64,000 nucleotides of DNA from NCBI RefSeq assembly GCF_002410825.1, contig NZ_DHOS01000001.1, forward strand, positions 231,048 through 295,047, read 5' to 3'. A program made the position numbers and the translations under genes. This document shows positions 42,915-52,450 of this stretch, in pieces. Positions within the stretch are counted from its first letter, which is position 1; every line of letters starts with the position of its first letter. Below the pieces are notes generated by a model. The model worked only from the letters and a program-made list of their open reading frames with translations, did not search any database and was not told the DNA's origin. Source of the DNA: Proteiniphilum sp. UBA5384 (GTDB lineage: Bacteria; Bacteroidota; Bacteroidia; Bacteroidales; Dysgonomonadaceae).

Positions 42915-45155
42915 ATGAATAATCAACATGAATCTTGGAAAGGCTTTAAGGGCGACATCTGGAGAAACGAAATAAATGTAAGGGACTTCATTATGAATAA
43001 CTATACGCCGTATGAGGGTGATGATAGTTTTCTGGTTTCTTCCACCGAACGTACCCGTAAAGTCTGGAACAAGTTGACGGAAATGTTCAAGGTAGAACAA
43101 GCCAAAGGCGTGTACGATGCCGAAACCAAATACCCGCAGGAAATAGACACCTACGGGCCGGGATATATCGATAAGGATAATGAGGTGATCGTGGGTTTAC
43201 AGACCGATGCTCCGCTCAAACGGGGAATCTTCCCGAAAGGGGGTATCCGTATGGTAGAGAATGCATTAAATGCGTATGGATACGAACTCGATCCGATGAC
43301 CAAAGAGATTTATACCCGCTACCGTAAAACGCATAATGAGGGTGTTTTCTCGGCTTATACCGAAGAAATGATGGCTGCACGCCGTTCCGCCATCATTACC
43401 GGATTGCCCGATGCCTATGGCCGGGGGCGTATTATCGGTGATTACCGCCGTGTGCCGCTTTACGGAACTACAACTCTGATCACAGAGAAAAAAGAGTTCC
43501 TGAAACGCCTCGACATTCAGGAGATTACCGAAGATATCATACAGCGTCGTGAAGAGATCTCGGAACAGATCAAAGCGCTGAAAGCTTTCGAAAAAATGTG
43601 TAACGGATATGGATTTGACGTATCCGAACCGGCTAAGGATGCCCGTGAGGCAGTGCAGTTCCTTTATTTTGCTTATCTGGCGGCAGTGAAAGACCAGGAT
43701 GGGGCAGCCATGTCGATCGGACGTACTTCCACCTTCCTCGATATTTACATTGAAAAAGACATCAAAGCGGGATTGTTGTCTGAAGAGGAAGCACAGGAAT
43801 TGGTCGATCAACTGATCATAAAGCTGCGGATAGTGCGTTTCCTCCGTACGCCGGATTATAACGACCTCTTCTCTGGTGATCCGGTATGGGTGACCGAATC
43901 ACTGGGTGGACAGACCGTGGACGGACGTACCCTGGTGACAAGGACATCGTTCCGTTACCTGCATACGCTCTATAACCTCGGCCCTGCTCCGGAACCCAAC
44001 CTGACAGTACTCTGGTCGCAGCACTCTCCCGAGAACTGGAAACAATTCTGTTCGAAAGTGTCGGTGGATACCTCGGCTATCCAATACGAGAATGACGATT
44101 TGATGCGTCCCGATTATGGAGATGACTACGGGATTGCCTGTTGCGTATCGCCGATGAAGATTGGAAAGCAGATGCAGTTGTTCGGTGCGCGTGCCAACCT
44201 GGCCAAATGTTTATTGTATGCCATCAACGGTGGGCGTGATGAAAAATCAGGCGTACAGGTGGCACCGAAATTCGAACCGATTACTGCGGAATACCTCGAT
44301 TATGACGAGGTGATGGCGAAATTCGAGCAGATGATGCGCTGGTTGGCCAAAGTATATGTCAACGCATTGAAAATCATTCACTATATGCACGATAAATATG
44401 CGTATGAAGCGTTTGAAATGTCGCTGCATGACGGGGATGTGCAACGTATCCGTGCGACGGGTATCGCCGGGCTTTCCATCGTGGCAGACTCACTCGCAGC
44501 CATCCGTGATACGAAAGTGAAAGTGATCCGTGATGAACGGGGCATTGCCGTGGACTTCGAACGGGAGGGTGATTATGTGCCTTTCGGAAATAACGACGAC
44601 AGGACGGACCGGATCGCGGTGGATATCACCCGCAAGTTCATGGGATATCTCCGTCAGCACGAGACATACCGCAATGCCATCCCCACACAGTCGATCCTCA
44701 CCATCACCTCTAACGTGGTATATGGAAAGAAGACCGGGGCAACGCCTGACGGACGTCCCGCAGGAACGCCATTCGCGCCGGGTGCCAACCCGATGAACGG
44801 CCGTGATACCAAGGGAGCGGTTGCAGCACTGGCATCGGTGGCCAAACTGCCGTTCCAGCATGCACACGACGGAATTTCCTACACCTTTGCCGTTTCTCCG
44901 GGTACCCTCGGAAAAGAAAGGAACGTACAGGTGACGAATATGGTCGGACTGCTCGACGGATATTTCACTTCGGATGGTGGGCAGCACCTCAATGTGAACG
45001 TGTTCGACAAGGATCTGCTGGTGGATGCGATGAACCATCCCGAGAATTATCCGCAATTGACGATCCGTGTGTCGGGTTATGCGGTGAATTTTGTGAAGCT
45101 GACCAAAGAGCAACAGTTGGATGTGATCTCAAGGACGATCAACCACGCACTGTAA
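42915..45155 (+). CDS. pflB: Pyruvate formate-lyase (formate C-acetyltransferase)
   Basis: 746 residues, close to the 760 of E. coli. The catalytic cysteine pair is Cys409-Cys410 in YGIACCVSPMK; the glycyl radical site is Gly721 in RVSGYAVNF near the C-terminus. It converts pyruvate and CoA to acetyl-CoA and formate without oxygen and must be activated by the radical SAM enzyme encoded downstream (pflA). Codon use is strongly biased, as for a highly expressed gene. Confidence 0.97.
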   Translation: MNNQHESWKGFKGDIWRNEINVRDFIMNNYTPYEGDDSFLVSSTERTRKVWNKLTEMFKVEQAKGVYDAETKYPQEIDTYGPGYIDKDNEVIVGLQTDAPLKRGIFPKGGIRMVENALNAYGYELDPMTKEIYTRYRKTHNEGVFSAYTEEMMAARRSAIITGLPDAYGRGRIIGDYRRVPLYGTTTLITEKKEFLKRLDIQEITEDIIQRREEISEQIKALKAFEKMCNGYGFDVSEPAKDAREAVQFLYFAYLAAVKDQDGAAMSIGRTSTFLDIYIEKDIKAGLLSEEEAQELVDQLIIKLRIVRFLRTPDYNDLFSGDPVWVTESLGGQTVDGRTLVTRTSFRYLHTLYNLGPAPEPNLTVLWSQHSPENWKQFCSKVSVDTSAIQYENDDLMRPDYGDDYGIACCVSPMKIGKQMQLFGARANLAKCLLYAINGGRDEKSGVQVAPKFEPITAEYLDYDEVMAKFEQMMRWLAKVYVNALKIIHYMHDKYAYEAFEMSLHDGDVQRIRATGIAGLSIVADSLAAIRDTKVKVIRDERGIAVDFEREGDYVPFGNNDDRTDRIAVDITRKFMGYLRQHETYRNAIPTQSILTITSNVVYGKKTGATPDGRPAGTPFAPGANPMNGRDTKGAVAALASVAKLPFQHAHDGISYTFAVSPGTLGKERNVQVTNMVGLLDGYFTSDGGQHLNVNVFDKDLLVDAMNHPENYPQLTIRVSGYAVNFVKLTKEQQLDVISRTINHAL

Positions 45156-45157
45156 TT

Positions 45158-45326
45158 GTATTTGTAACTAAAGCGGAGTCCTTTAGATATTTTGTGGGGA
45201 CCCATCACTCGTGAAGAGCGTAAAAAGAGTAGCTGTTTGAGCGAAGTGAGTTTCTACTCTTTTTAGTTCGAACGAGTGGTAATGGGTCACAAAATATCGT
45301 CAGACGGATGCTTTAGTTACAAATAC
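45158..45326. repeat. 169-bp nested palindromic element between pflB and pflA
   Basis: Terminal perfect inverted repeats of 17 bp (GTATTTGTAACTAAAGC, 45158-45174, complement at 45310-45326). Inner arms begin GATATTTTGTG, continue with ACCCAT and ACTCGT, and pair with the right side at about 45275-45299. A central 11-bp pair is AAAAAGAGTAG/CTACTCTTTTT around a 21-base loop. There is no coding frame and no obvious target duplication. Confidence 0.85.
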
Positions 45327-45339
45327 TTTATCCCACGAT

Positions 45340-46065
45340 ATGTTAGGACGGATTCATTCACTGGAGAGTTTCGGTACGGTTGACGGGCCGGGCATCCGCT
45401 TTGTGGTTTTCCTGCAAGGCTGCCCCCTGCGGTGCCTATACTGCCATAATCCTGATACCTGGGATCCGAAGCAAAGCGGGAAATACCTCCTTTCTCCCGA
45501 AGAACTGCTGGAAGAAGTCCTTCGTTACAAGAGTTTTATCGCCAAGGGGGGAGTGACCGTCACCGGTGGGGAGCCCTTATTGCAACCCGAATTCCTGTAT
45601 GAATTCTACTCTTTATGTAAAGAGAACGGCATACATACCGCACTCGATACTTCCGGCGCCATTTTTACTCAAGCTGTGCAAAGAGTATTGGATATGGTGG
45701 ATTTGGTTTTGCTTGATGTGAAATCGATCGATGCAAATCAACACAAAGAACTCACCGGAGTAAAAATCGATAACACGTTGAAAAGCCTTAACTTTCTCGA
45801 AGAAAAAAATAAACCCACCTGGGTCCGCCATGTGATTGTGCCGGGATGGACAGATGATGATCTTTTACTGAAAAAAACTGCCGATTACCTTTCTCCCTAC
45901 CGCTGTATCGAAAAAGTAGAACTGCTGCCGTATCATGATATGGGCACACGCAAATATGAGCAGCTGGGAATGGAATACCGCCTGAAAAATACACTTCCGC
46001 TATCGAAGGAACGATTGGAAAATGTCCGTACTATTTTTAGAGAAGCAGGACTTCGGGTAGGGTAA
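45340..46065 (+). CDS. pflA: Pyruvate formate-lyase activating enzyme
   Basis: 241 residues. The start SLESFGTVDGPGIRFVVFLQ and the radical SAM motif CPLRCLYCHNPDTW (Cys28, 32, 35) are diagnostic, followed by GGVTVTGGEPLLQ and LLDVKSID. It uses SAM and a [4Fe-4S] cluster to make the glycyl radical on PflB. It is separated from pflB by the 169-bp palindromic element, whose hairpin may tune its expression. Confidence 0.96.
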   Translation: MLGRIHSLESFGTVDGPGIRFVVFLQGCPLRCLYCHNPDTWDPKQSGKYLLSPEELLEEVLRYKSFIAKGGVTVTGGEPLLQPEFLYEFYSLCKENGIHTALDTSGAIFTQAVQRVLDMVDLVLLDVKSIDANQHKELTGVKIDNTLKSLNFLEEKNKPTWVRHVIVPGWTDDDLLLKKTADYLSPYRCIEKVELLPYHDMGTRKYEQLGMEYRLKNTLPLSKERLENVRTIFREAGLRVG

Positions 46066-46160
46066 GTTGAAAATGAAAAGTTCTTTCATAATGAAATTTT
46101 CGCTAAATTTGTAAATCATAATCTGAATGAGTATTCAGGGTAAAATATAAAAAATTGGTT

Positions 46161-46400
46161 ATGAAAACAATAGCGGTTAAACGGAGAAAGCTGATAGATG
46201 AAATCAACCGGTCTCAGAATGAGAGATTATTGGATGAACTTTATCTTTTTATTCAAAAAGATAATCAGTTAGAGGATGTTTATTGTTTGTCTGATGATCA
46301 GAAAGACGCCATTGCTATTGCTCGGGAACAGATTAAGAATGGGTAGATTTACGACAATGAAGAGGTCGAAAACGAGATAAGGCAATGGCTCGAAGAGTAA
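46161..46400 (+). pseudogene. RelB-like antitoxin truncated by a stop codon
   Basis: From the ATG at 46161 the frame gives 61 residues (RRKLIDEINRSQNERLLDEL, DQKDAIAIAREQIKNG) and stops at TAG 46344-46346. The same frame then continues as IYDNEEVENEIRQWLEE to a TAA at 46398-46400, the typical C-terminal end of this antitoxin family (acidic NEEV...WL). A CAG-to-TAG change explains the stop. Read through, it would overlap the toxin start by 16 bp, the usual arrangement. The missing part is the toxin-contacting tail. Confidence 0.75.
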
Positions 46401-46686
46401 TACTTTCAGAATTGGCTCGGGATGATCGAAGACGAATCCTTGAATATTTTGGTAGACGTAATCAATCTAAAGCTTATAGCAAAAAGTTAAATGAGCAATT
46501 CAGTCAGGCTTTAAGATTAATTTCGTCCTATCCTCAAATAGGAAAGCTGACAGATGACAAAAATTTACGTGTGAAGATTGTGTCCACTATCTAATTTTTT
46601 ATGAAGTTAGAAAAGACGCTATATATGTATTAACTATATGGGACAGTAGAAGAGATCCAAAGGGATTGGAAAACATTCTAAGATAA
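46385..46686 (+). pseudogene. ParE/RelE-type toxin with a frameshift
   Basis: The first 66 codons read as a RelE/ParE-fold toxin (RVILSELARDDRRRILEYFG, SSYPQIGKLTDDKNLRVKIV) and then run into a stop at 46592. Skipping one base near 46583-46585 restores HYLIFYEVRKDAIYVLTIWD and SRRDPKGLENILR to a TAA at 46684. The C-terminal strands of the fold are therefore lost by a one-base deletion. Together with the nonsense-mutated antitoxin, the whole module is decayed. Confidence 0.85.
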
Positions 46687-46695
46687 TTCAATAAT

Positions 46696-48381
46696 ATGAG
46701 TACAGAAAGTCCAGTGTTGGAAGACAATAAGAAAAGCCTTAATTTTATAGAACAGATTGTGGAAAACGATCTGAAAGAAGGAAAAAACGACGGCCGCATA
46801 CAGACGCGGTTTCCGCCGGAACCCAACGGCTACCTGCATATCGGGCATGCCAAAGCGATTTGCCTCGATTTCGGCATCGCAGAAAGATATAACGGTATCT
46901 GTAACCTTCGTTTCGACGATACCAATCCTGTGAAGGAAGATGTGGAGTATGTGGACTCCATTATGGAGGATATAGAATGGCTGGGATTTCATTGGGAGAA
47001 TGTCTATTACGCATCCGATTATTTCCAGCAGTTGTGGGATTTTGCCGTAAAACTTATCAAAGAGGGCAAAGCCTATGTGGATGAGCAGTCGGCCGAAGAG
47101 ATCGCAAAACAAAAAGGAACTCCTACTGTGCCGGGAAGGCATAGCCCTTATCGTGACCGTCCCATCGAAGAATCATTAGAACTATTCGAGAAAATGAACA
47201 GTGATGAGATCCCCGAAGGAAAGATGGTATTGCGCGCCAAAATAGACATGGCTTCGTCGAATATGCATTTCCGTGATCCGATTATCTACCGGATAATCCA
47301 TATTCCACACCACCGTACCGGAACGCAATGGAAGGCGTATCCGATGTATGATTTCGCACATGGACAGTCGGATTACTTTGAGGGAGTGACACACTCACTT
47401 TGTACTTTGGAGTTCGAAGTACACCGCCCGTTATACGATTGGTTTATCGATCAACTGGCCGACAGTGATTACCGTCCGCGGCAGACCGAATTCAACCGGT
47501 TGAACCTCACCTACACGGTGATGAGCAAGCGTAAGCTGTTGCAATTGGTACAGGAGAAATTGGTGTCGGGATGGGATGATCCCCGGATGCCGACCCTGAC
47601 CGGTATGCGCCGTAGAGGATATACACCGCAGGCGATCCGCAGTTTCATCGACAAGATTGGCTATACGAAATATGAGGCCATCAATGATGTATCTTTGCTG
47701 GAACATGCAGTGCGCGAAGATTTGAACGCCCATGCAATACGTGTCTCGGGGGTGATTGATCCCGTCAAACTGGTCCTCACCAACTATCCGGAAGGCCAGG
47801 TAGAAGAGATGGAGGCAATCAATAATCCGGAGGATGAAAGCATGGGGAGTAGAAAAGTGAAATTCAGCCGCGAGCTATGGATAGAGCGTGATGACTTCAT
47901 GGAAGAGGCTCCCAGGAAATACTTCCGCCTGACACCCGGTAATGAGGTACGTCTGAAGAACGGATATATCATAAAATGTACCGGTTGCAAGAAGGACGAA
48001 GAGGGAAACGTGATAGAGGTGTATGCCGAATATGACCCGATGACCAAGAGCGGTATGCCCGATTCCAACCGGAAAGTAAAAGGAACCATCCACTGGGTCT
48101 CCGTGCCACATAGTATAGATGCGGAGGTAAGACTTTATGACCGCCTTTTTATGGTGGAAGACCCGGCAAGTGAGAAAGAAAAGGATTTCAGGGAATTATT
48201 GAATCCCGACTCACTTATCGTGAGAAAGGGATGTAAGATGGAAGAATATCTCAAAGGGGCAAAGCCGCTGGATAGCTTCCAATTCCAACGGATCGGCTAT
48301 TTTAATGTGGATGCGGATTCCACAGAAAATGCTTTGGTATTCAACCGGACGGTTGCCCTCAAGGATTCCTGGAAAAAATAA
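46696..48381 (+). CDS. glnS: Glutaminyl-tRNA synthetase
   Basis: 561 residues. Class I synthetase signatures: RFPPEPNGYLHIGHAKAI (HIGH at 48-51) and VMSKRKL (KMSKS loop), with the GlnRS-specific beta-barrel anticodon domains after about 345. FDDTNPVKEDVEYVDSI follows the Rossmann core. The enzyme charges tRNA-Gln directly. It starts only 9 bp after the decayed toxin remnant. Confidence 0.97.
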   Translation: MSTESPVLEDNKKSLNFIEQIVENDLKEGKNDGRIQTRFPPEPNGYLHIGHAKAICLDFGIAERYNGICNLRFDDTNPVKEDVEYVDSIMEDIEWLGFHWENVYYASDYFQQLWDFAVKLIKEGKAYVDEQSAEEIAKQKGTPTVPGRHSPYRDRPIEESLELFEKMNSDEIPEGKMVLRAKIDMASSNMHFRDPIIYRIIHIPHHRTGTQWKAYPMYDFAHGQSDYFEGVTHSLCTLEFEVHRPLYDWFIDQLADSDYRPRQTEFNRLNLTYTVMSKRKLLQLVQEKLVSGWDDPRMPTLTGMRRRGYTPQAIRSFIDKIGYTKYEAINDVSLLEHAVREDLNAHAIRVSGVIDPVKLVLTNYPEGQVEEMEAINNPEDESMGSRKVKFSRELWIERDDFMEEAPRKYFRLTPGNEVRLKNGYIIKCTGCKKDEEGNVIEVYAEYDPMTKSGMPDSNRKVKGTIHWVSVPHSIDAEVRLYDRLFMVEDPASEKEKDFRELLNPDSLIVRKGCKMEEYLKGAKPLDSFQFQRIGYFNVDADSTENALVFNRTVALKDSWKK

Positions 48382-48436
48382 TGACCCGTTTTATTATGCG
48401 GCTATATTATGGTTGTATGACCGCAGGAGACTGTAA

Positions 48437-49867
48437 ATGGACGATAACGAATTGGACATAACCTCATTGATTGAGAAATATGAGCATATGCGTGTGCTTG
48501 GCAGGAAGATTTATTTCGATGCCGACGAGTTTGCCATGCTTGCCGAGTACTACAATGCGGAAGGTGATAACGAAGAAGCCGAAGAACTCATCAATGAGGG
48601 GCTAAAGATGCATCCCGGCAGTCCCGAGTTGATGCTGATGAAGGCAAAAATGCTTGTCTATTCTGAGAAGTATCAGGATGCGCTCGACTATATGGAGCGG
48701 ATTTCGGATGAAGGGGAAGTGGACCTGGCTCTATTGAAGATAGAATCATTGCTACACAGGGGGAATCAGACCGCAGCTGATCAACTGATTAATACTACAT
48801 TGAAACAGGAACTTCCCATAGATGATCTTTACTTCTTCATTACGGAACTGGGATATATATTCAATGATGTGGATCTTTTCGATCGGGCCATTTCATTTTT
48901 AGAAGAAAGCATGAAGATCAATGATTCGAACAGTGATGTTATTGTTGATCTTGCTTATGCTTATGAGATGAAAGGTGATCTGGATAAAGCAATAGAATAT
49001 AACAACCGGTTGCTTGACATCGATCCTTATTCGTATGACGGATGGGTGAATATTGGCAAACTCTATTCCATGAACGAGCAGCATGACAAGGCCATAGATG
49101 CATTCGATTTTGCACTTACCATCAACGATGAGGATGTAGCCATTCTGAAGATGAAAGCGTTGTCACTTTACCTGAATGATAACGTAGAGGGTGCAATTGC
49201 CCTTTTTGAAGAATGTCTGGAAAAGTCGCCCGGGGATGAAGCGGTATATGATTCACTTTTAGAGGCTTATGGTTCTATGGAACAGTATGATAAGATGATG
49301 GAACTTATAGATAAAAGGGAAAAGATACTGGGAAGTGAAGGAGCGTTGGCGAAGCGGGCTTTTGTCTATATCAATAAGGATGAGTATGATAGGGCGAGAG
49401 AACTGTTTTCTCAGATTCCGGAGTCGGAAAAGGAAACGTTTGATTATTTTATGCTGGAGGGAGAGTTAGCTTTCCATGAAGAAGATTTTGTTGGAGCAGA
49501 GGCAGCTTATATGAAAGCGGCTCTTGCATCGGAAGGAAATGAGGATGTGCTGGATAGATTAGCCAATATCAGTGTGGCGCAAGGAAAATTTGAACAGGCA
49601 GCTGGCTACCTGGAAGAATTATTGGAGATTGCCCCTGATTTTCCTACTGTTAAATCGAGGCTAGCCTTTATCCGTTTCGAAATCGGCTCCAAAGAACCGT
49701 TTGACCAGATCATGGAACAATTTTCGGACCAAGAGTTGAAAGATCTGCTTAATCTGATTACAGGTAACGACAATAACGATTTTTCCGATTACACTCGTGA
49801 GAGGATGCTAACGCGGCTCAATGAAGCCCGGGAAAACAGAGTGCTATTCAAGAATATAAAGTATTGA
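48437..49867 (+). CDS. Tetratricopeptide-repeat protein
   Basis: 476 acidic residues made almost wholly of TPR-like helical pairs. Examples: LAEYYNAEGDNEEAEELINE, VDLAYAYEMKGDLDKAIEYN, WVNIGKLYSMNEQHDKAIDA and LANISVAQGKFEQAAGYLEE. There is no signal peptide, so it is cytoplasmic, presumably a scaffold for protein contacts. It lies 55 bp downstream of glnS; the partner is unknown. Confidence 0.85.
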   Translation: MDDNELDITSLIEKYEHMRVLGRKIYFDADEFAMLAEYYNAEGDNEEAEELINEGLKMHPGSPELMLMKAKMLVYSEKYQDALDYMERISDEGEVDLALLKIESLLHRGNQTAADQLINTTLKQELPIDDLYFFITELGYIFNDVDLFDRAISFLEESMKINDSNSDVIVDLAYAYEMKGDLDKAIEYNNRLLDIDPYSYDGWVNIGKLYSMNEQHDKAIDAFDFALTINDEDVAILKMKALSLYLNDNVEGAIALFEECLEKSPGDEAVYDSLLEAYGSMEQYDKMMELIDKREKILGSEGALAKRAFVYINKDEYDRARELFSQIPESEKETFDYFMLEGELAFHEEDFVGAEAAYMKAALASEGNEDVLDRLANISVAQGKFEQAAGYLEELLEIAPDFPTVKSRLAFIRFEIGSKEPFDQIMEQFSDQELKDLLNLITGNDNNDFSDYTRERMLTRLNEARENRVLFKNIKY

Positions 49868-49877
49868 TTGTTAGCAT

Positions 49878-49899
49878 CCGTTTTTTTATAAAAAAACGG
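49878..49899 (+). terminator. Probable terminator after the TPR gene
   Basis: CCGTTTTTTT pairs with AAAAAAACGG around a 2-base turn, just after the TPR stop; a GC pair stack extends the base (AGC/GCT). It is AT-rich and less typical than the other terminators here. Confidence 0.45.
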
Positions 49900-49969
49900 G
49901 CTACTTCTTTAGGAATAGTCCGCCTTTTATTCGACATGATTTTAATTGATTGATTATCATGTGTGTGTT

Positions 49970-50046
49970 TGGTGGAGATTACCGGACTCGAACCGGTCAC
50001 CTCAACACTGCCAGTGTTGCGCTCTAGCCAGATGAGCTAAACCCCC
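49970..50046 (-). tRNA. tRNA-Ala(GGC)
   Basis: A complete cloverleaf on the minus strand: acceptor GGGGGTT/AATCTCC, D arm GCTC/GAGC, anticodon arm CAACA/TGTTG with loop CTGGCAG (anticodon GGC), T arm ACCGG/CCGGT, and an encoded CCA end. It reads GCC and GCU codons. Confidence 0.95.
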
Positions 50047-50304
50047 ATGATTACTTATAAAAAGAGTCTATCGCTTTAGACGGTGCAAAGATAATAATTA
50101 TTCTGAAATAATCAATTTCATCGCATGATTTCTTTGCCTCCATATCGTTTGTTTTTCTGATAAAATAGCCGTAAATTTGATCTGCCGATTTAAAATGTAA
50201 ACAATTCCGAAAGATAGTTCCGATTTGAGATAACGGGTTTATATCATTTCTGACAACAAAATTCAAAATAAGAATGGTTCCTAAAATTCAAAGATCACGA
50301 TAAT

Positions 50305-50613
50305 ATGATTGTTTTTAATACGACCTTCCATGTAGAAGAAGATATTCGAGACGAATTTATAGAATATATGCTTCAGTATTTTATTCCTATGTCTACCAAA
50401 AGTGGCTTGCTTACATCTCCTCGTCTATCACGTGTGTTTGGTAAGGAAGAAGAACCGGGACACTCTTTCGCCATCGAATTCCAGGCCGCTAATATTGATG
50501 TATTAGAGCGTTGGAATAGGGAAGAGAGTGGGGGGATATATGCTCCGTTGTTGAAGAAATTCAAAGAAAAGATGGCGGGTTTTTCCATCGTAATGCAAAC
50601 AATAGAGTATTAA
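50305..50613 (+). CDS. DUF4286 family protein
   Basis: 102 residues, cytoplasmic. The ferredoxin-like fold begins MIVFNTTFHVEEDIRDEFIE and continues through SFAIEFQAANIDVLERWNRE, matching the Bacteroidetes DUF4286 family. The function is unknown. In this group it commonly precedes ruvC, as here (87 bp). Confidence 0.85.
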   Translation: MIVFNTTFHVEEDIRDEFIEYMLQYFIPMSTKSGLLTSPRLSRVFGKEEEPGHSFAIEFQAANIDVLERWNREESGGIYAPLLKKFKEKMAGFSIVMQTIEY

Positions 50614-50700
50614 TACACTATTTGCGATAAGCCAATGGCTAGAATCAGATTTGTTTGTATTTTGCCATGGTAAGCAAATATCTAACGTGAGTGAATATTG

Positions 50701-51273
50701 ATGATGCGGAAAGAGCGGATTATAATGGGGATTGACCCCGGCACGCAAGTGATGGGATACGGTATACTTAAGGTTCTCGAGAATAAACCCTGTCTCGAGG
50801 CAATGGGAGTAATGCAGTTAGACAAATATGACGACCATTACCTGAAGCTGGCGCGTATATATGCCCGGATTATAGGGCTTATTGAAGAGTATCTCCCTGA
50901 TGAACTGGCTATTGAAGCTCCGTTCTTTGGTAAGAATGTACAGAGTATGCTTAAACTGGGACGTGCCCAGGGTGTAGCGATGGCGGCTGCCATTTCAAGG
51001 GATATTCCCATTTTTGAATATGCCCCATTGAAGATAAAGATGGCCATTACCGGGAATGGTCGGGCTTCCAAAGAACAGGTCGCCTATATGTTGCAGAAGA
51101 TACTTCGTATTCCGGATGAAAACATGCTTCCGCAATTGGATGCGTCGGACGGACTTGCTGCTGCATTGTGTCATTTCTACCAATCTGATATTATTGCCGG
51201 AGACAAAAAATACAAAAGCTGGAAAGATTATGCGATCCATAATCCGGAAAAGGTCAAATCTGTGAATAAGTGA
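50701..51273 (+). CDS. ruvC: Holliday junction resolvase RuvC
   Basis: 190 residues from the ATG at 50701 (a TTG one codon earlier is less likely). Acidic active-site residues: Asp12 in IMGIDPGTQVMGYG, Glu in LAIEAPFFGKN, and the Asp pair in LDASDGLAAALCHF. It cuts four-way DNA junctions in recombination repair together with RuvAB. Confidence 0.96.
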   Translation: MMRKERIIMGIDPGTQVMGYGILKVLENKPCLEAMGVMQLDKYDDHYLKLARIYARIIGLIEEYLPDELAIEAPFFGKNVQSMLKLGRAQGVAMAAAISRDIPIFEYAPLKIKMAITGNGRASKEQVAYMLQKILRIPDENMLPQLDASDGLAAALCHFYQSDIIAGDKKYKSWKDYAIHNPEKVKSVNK

Positions 51274-51336
51274 AGACAAAGATAAACTTTTAGAGAAAAA
51301 AATCGTTGTTTTTATCGGATTCGTTCCAAAGTTCGT

Positions 51337-51344
51337 TATCTTTG
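51337..51344 (+). promoter_or_regulatory. -7 box almost touching the start codon (leaderless candidate)
   Basis: TATCTTTG ends 4 bp before the ATG at 51349. Transcription would start at or beside the ATG. Confidence 0.5.
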
Positions 51345-51348
51345 TTAT

Positions 51349-52323
51349 ATGAATCGACTAGTATCCCATATTGAGTTTTTACTACATGATCATAATTGTG
51401 TGATTATCCCCGGTTTCGGCGGTTTCGTGGTAAACGCCATTCCTCCCCGTAGGGATGGGATAGCGACCTTTCATGCTCCTTCATGTGAACTGGTTTTTAA
51501 CCGTGACCTCTCCCATAATGATGGATTATTGGCCCAATCTTATATGAAGAATGGCAACATGACATTCGAGTTGGCCATGGAGCAAGTTGAACAGGATGTG
51601 CAAGAATTGAAACGCCGGTTACATGAGCATTTACAGGTAGACATGGGGAGCTTGGGTATATTCAATATGTATGATGATAAACGTTTTGTATATACTCCGG
51701 GAACGTTTGTACGTCCTTCTTTTTTTGGGCTGACCCAGGCTACCTTGAAACCGTTGATACAGATACAACCTGTTGTGGCAGTCAGGGAAAATGAAGCCGT
51801 CCGCAATTGGAGGCGTAGCGTAGGTGTTACAGCTGCTGCGGTAGCTGCCATTGCCGTGCTAATGATTATTCTTCCGGTAAGTGATACAAATATTCGCCGC
51901 CAGTCTGCCCGGATAATTTCTGAAACTGAGTGGTTTCGTCCCAAAGTAGTACAACCGGCGAATAATGTTACTGTAGTCAAGGCGAATAAAACAGCAGATG
52001 CGAAGAGAGTCGAAGAGTTATCGGTTAGTTCAACTCCGACCGATGCAACCTTGCCTATCGTGGATGTTATCGAAGCGAATGCAGAACTTAATGCGCCTAA
52101 ATATTATATAGTGATGGGAGTATTCAAGGGAGTTGAATCGGCCGAAAAGACCACAAAACTGCTGCTCGACGAAGGTTTTCATCAAACAGGATGGTTGAAA
52201 CGGTCCGACCGTATTGACGTCTATGCAGCATCGTTTACTGATAAAAATGCGGCAGACGTTTACTTAAAAGAAGTACATAAAAAGTTTCCCCGGCATACTG
52301 ATGCCTGGATATTAAAAAGATAA
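51349..52323 (+). CDS. CCDC81-like HU domain/SPOR domain membrane protein
   Basis: 324 residues. The N-terminal 130 residues match the prokaryotic CCDC81 HU-type domains (LVSHIEFLLHDHNCVIIPGF, RDLSHNDGLLAQSYMK). One membrane helix lies at about 160-182 (GVTAAAVAAIAVLMIILPV). The C-terminal 75 residues form a SPOR domain (YYIVMGVFKGVESAEKTTKL), which binds denuded peptidoglycan at division sites. It is therefore probably an inner-membrane protein linking a cytoplasmic partner to the septal wall. Confidence 0.88.
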   Translation: MNRLVSHIEFLLHDHNCVIIPGFGGFVVNAIPPRRDGIATFHAPSCELVFNRDLSHNDGLLAQSYMKNGNMTFELAMEQVEQDVQELKRRLHEHLQVDMGSLGIFNMYDDKRFVYTPGTFVRPSFFGLTQATLKPLIQIQPVVAVRENEAVRNWRRSVGVTAAAVAAIAVLMIILPVSDTNIRRQSARIISETEWFRPKVVQPANNVTVVKANKTADAKRVEELSVSSTPTDATLPIVDVIEANAELNAPKYYIVMGVFKGVESAEKTTKLLLDEGFHQTGWLKRSDRIDVYAASFTDKNAADVYLKEVHKKFPRHTDAWILKR

Positions 52324-52329
52324 TTGGTT

Positions 52330-52446
52330 ATGTCTCTGAAAAATAATATTATTGCAGGATTTGTCCTTTATTGGGTATATCAGGTTTACAGATACCGGAA
52401 GACGTTGACAACGCCTTTTGAGAGATTCCGTTTTCCCGATTTTTAA
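52330..52446 (+). CDS. Possible 38-aa membrane peptide
   Basis: ATG at 52330, 6 bp after the SPOR gene stop, ends at TAA 52446. A short hydrophobic segment (NNIIAGFVLYWVYQVY) is followed by basic and aromatic residues (RYRKTLTTPFERFRFPDF). The coupling to the upstream gene and the membrane-then-basic layout make it plausible; I know no family. Confidence 0.35.
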   Translation: MSLKNNIIAGFVLYWVYQVYRYRKTLTTPFERFRFPDF

Positions 52447-52450
52447 TTAT

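Noticed and set aside
44490..45113. 207-codon minus-strand frame opposite pflB
   Set aside because: Composition follows the biased codons of pflB; no family recognised.
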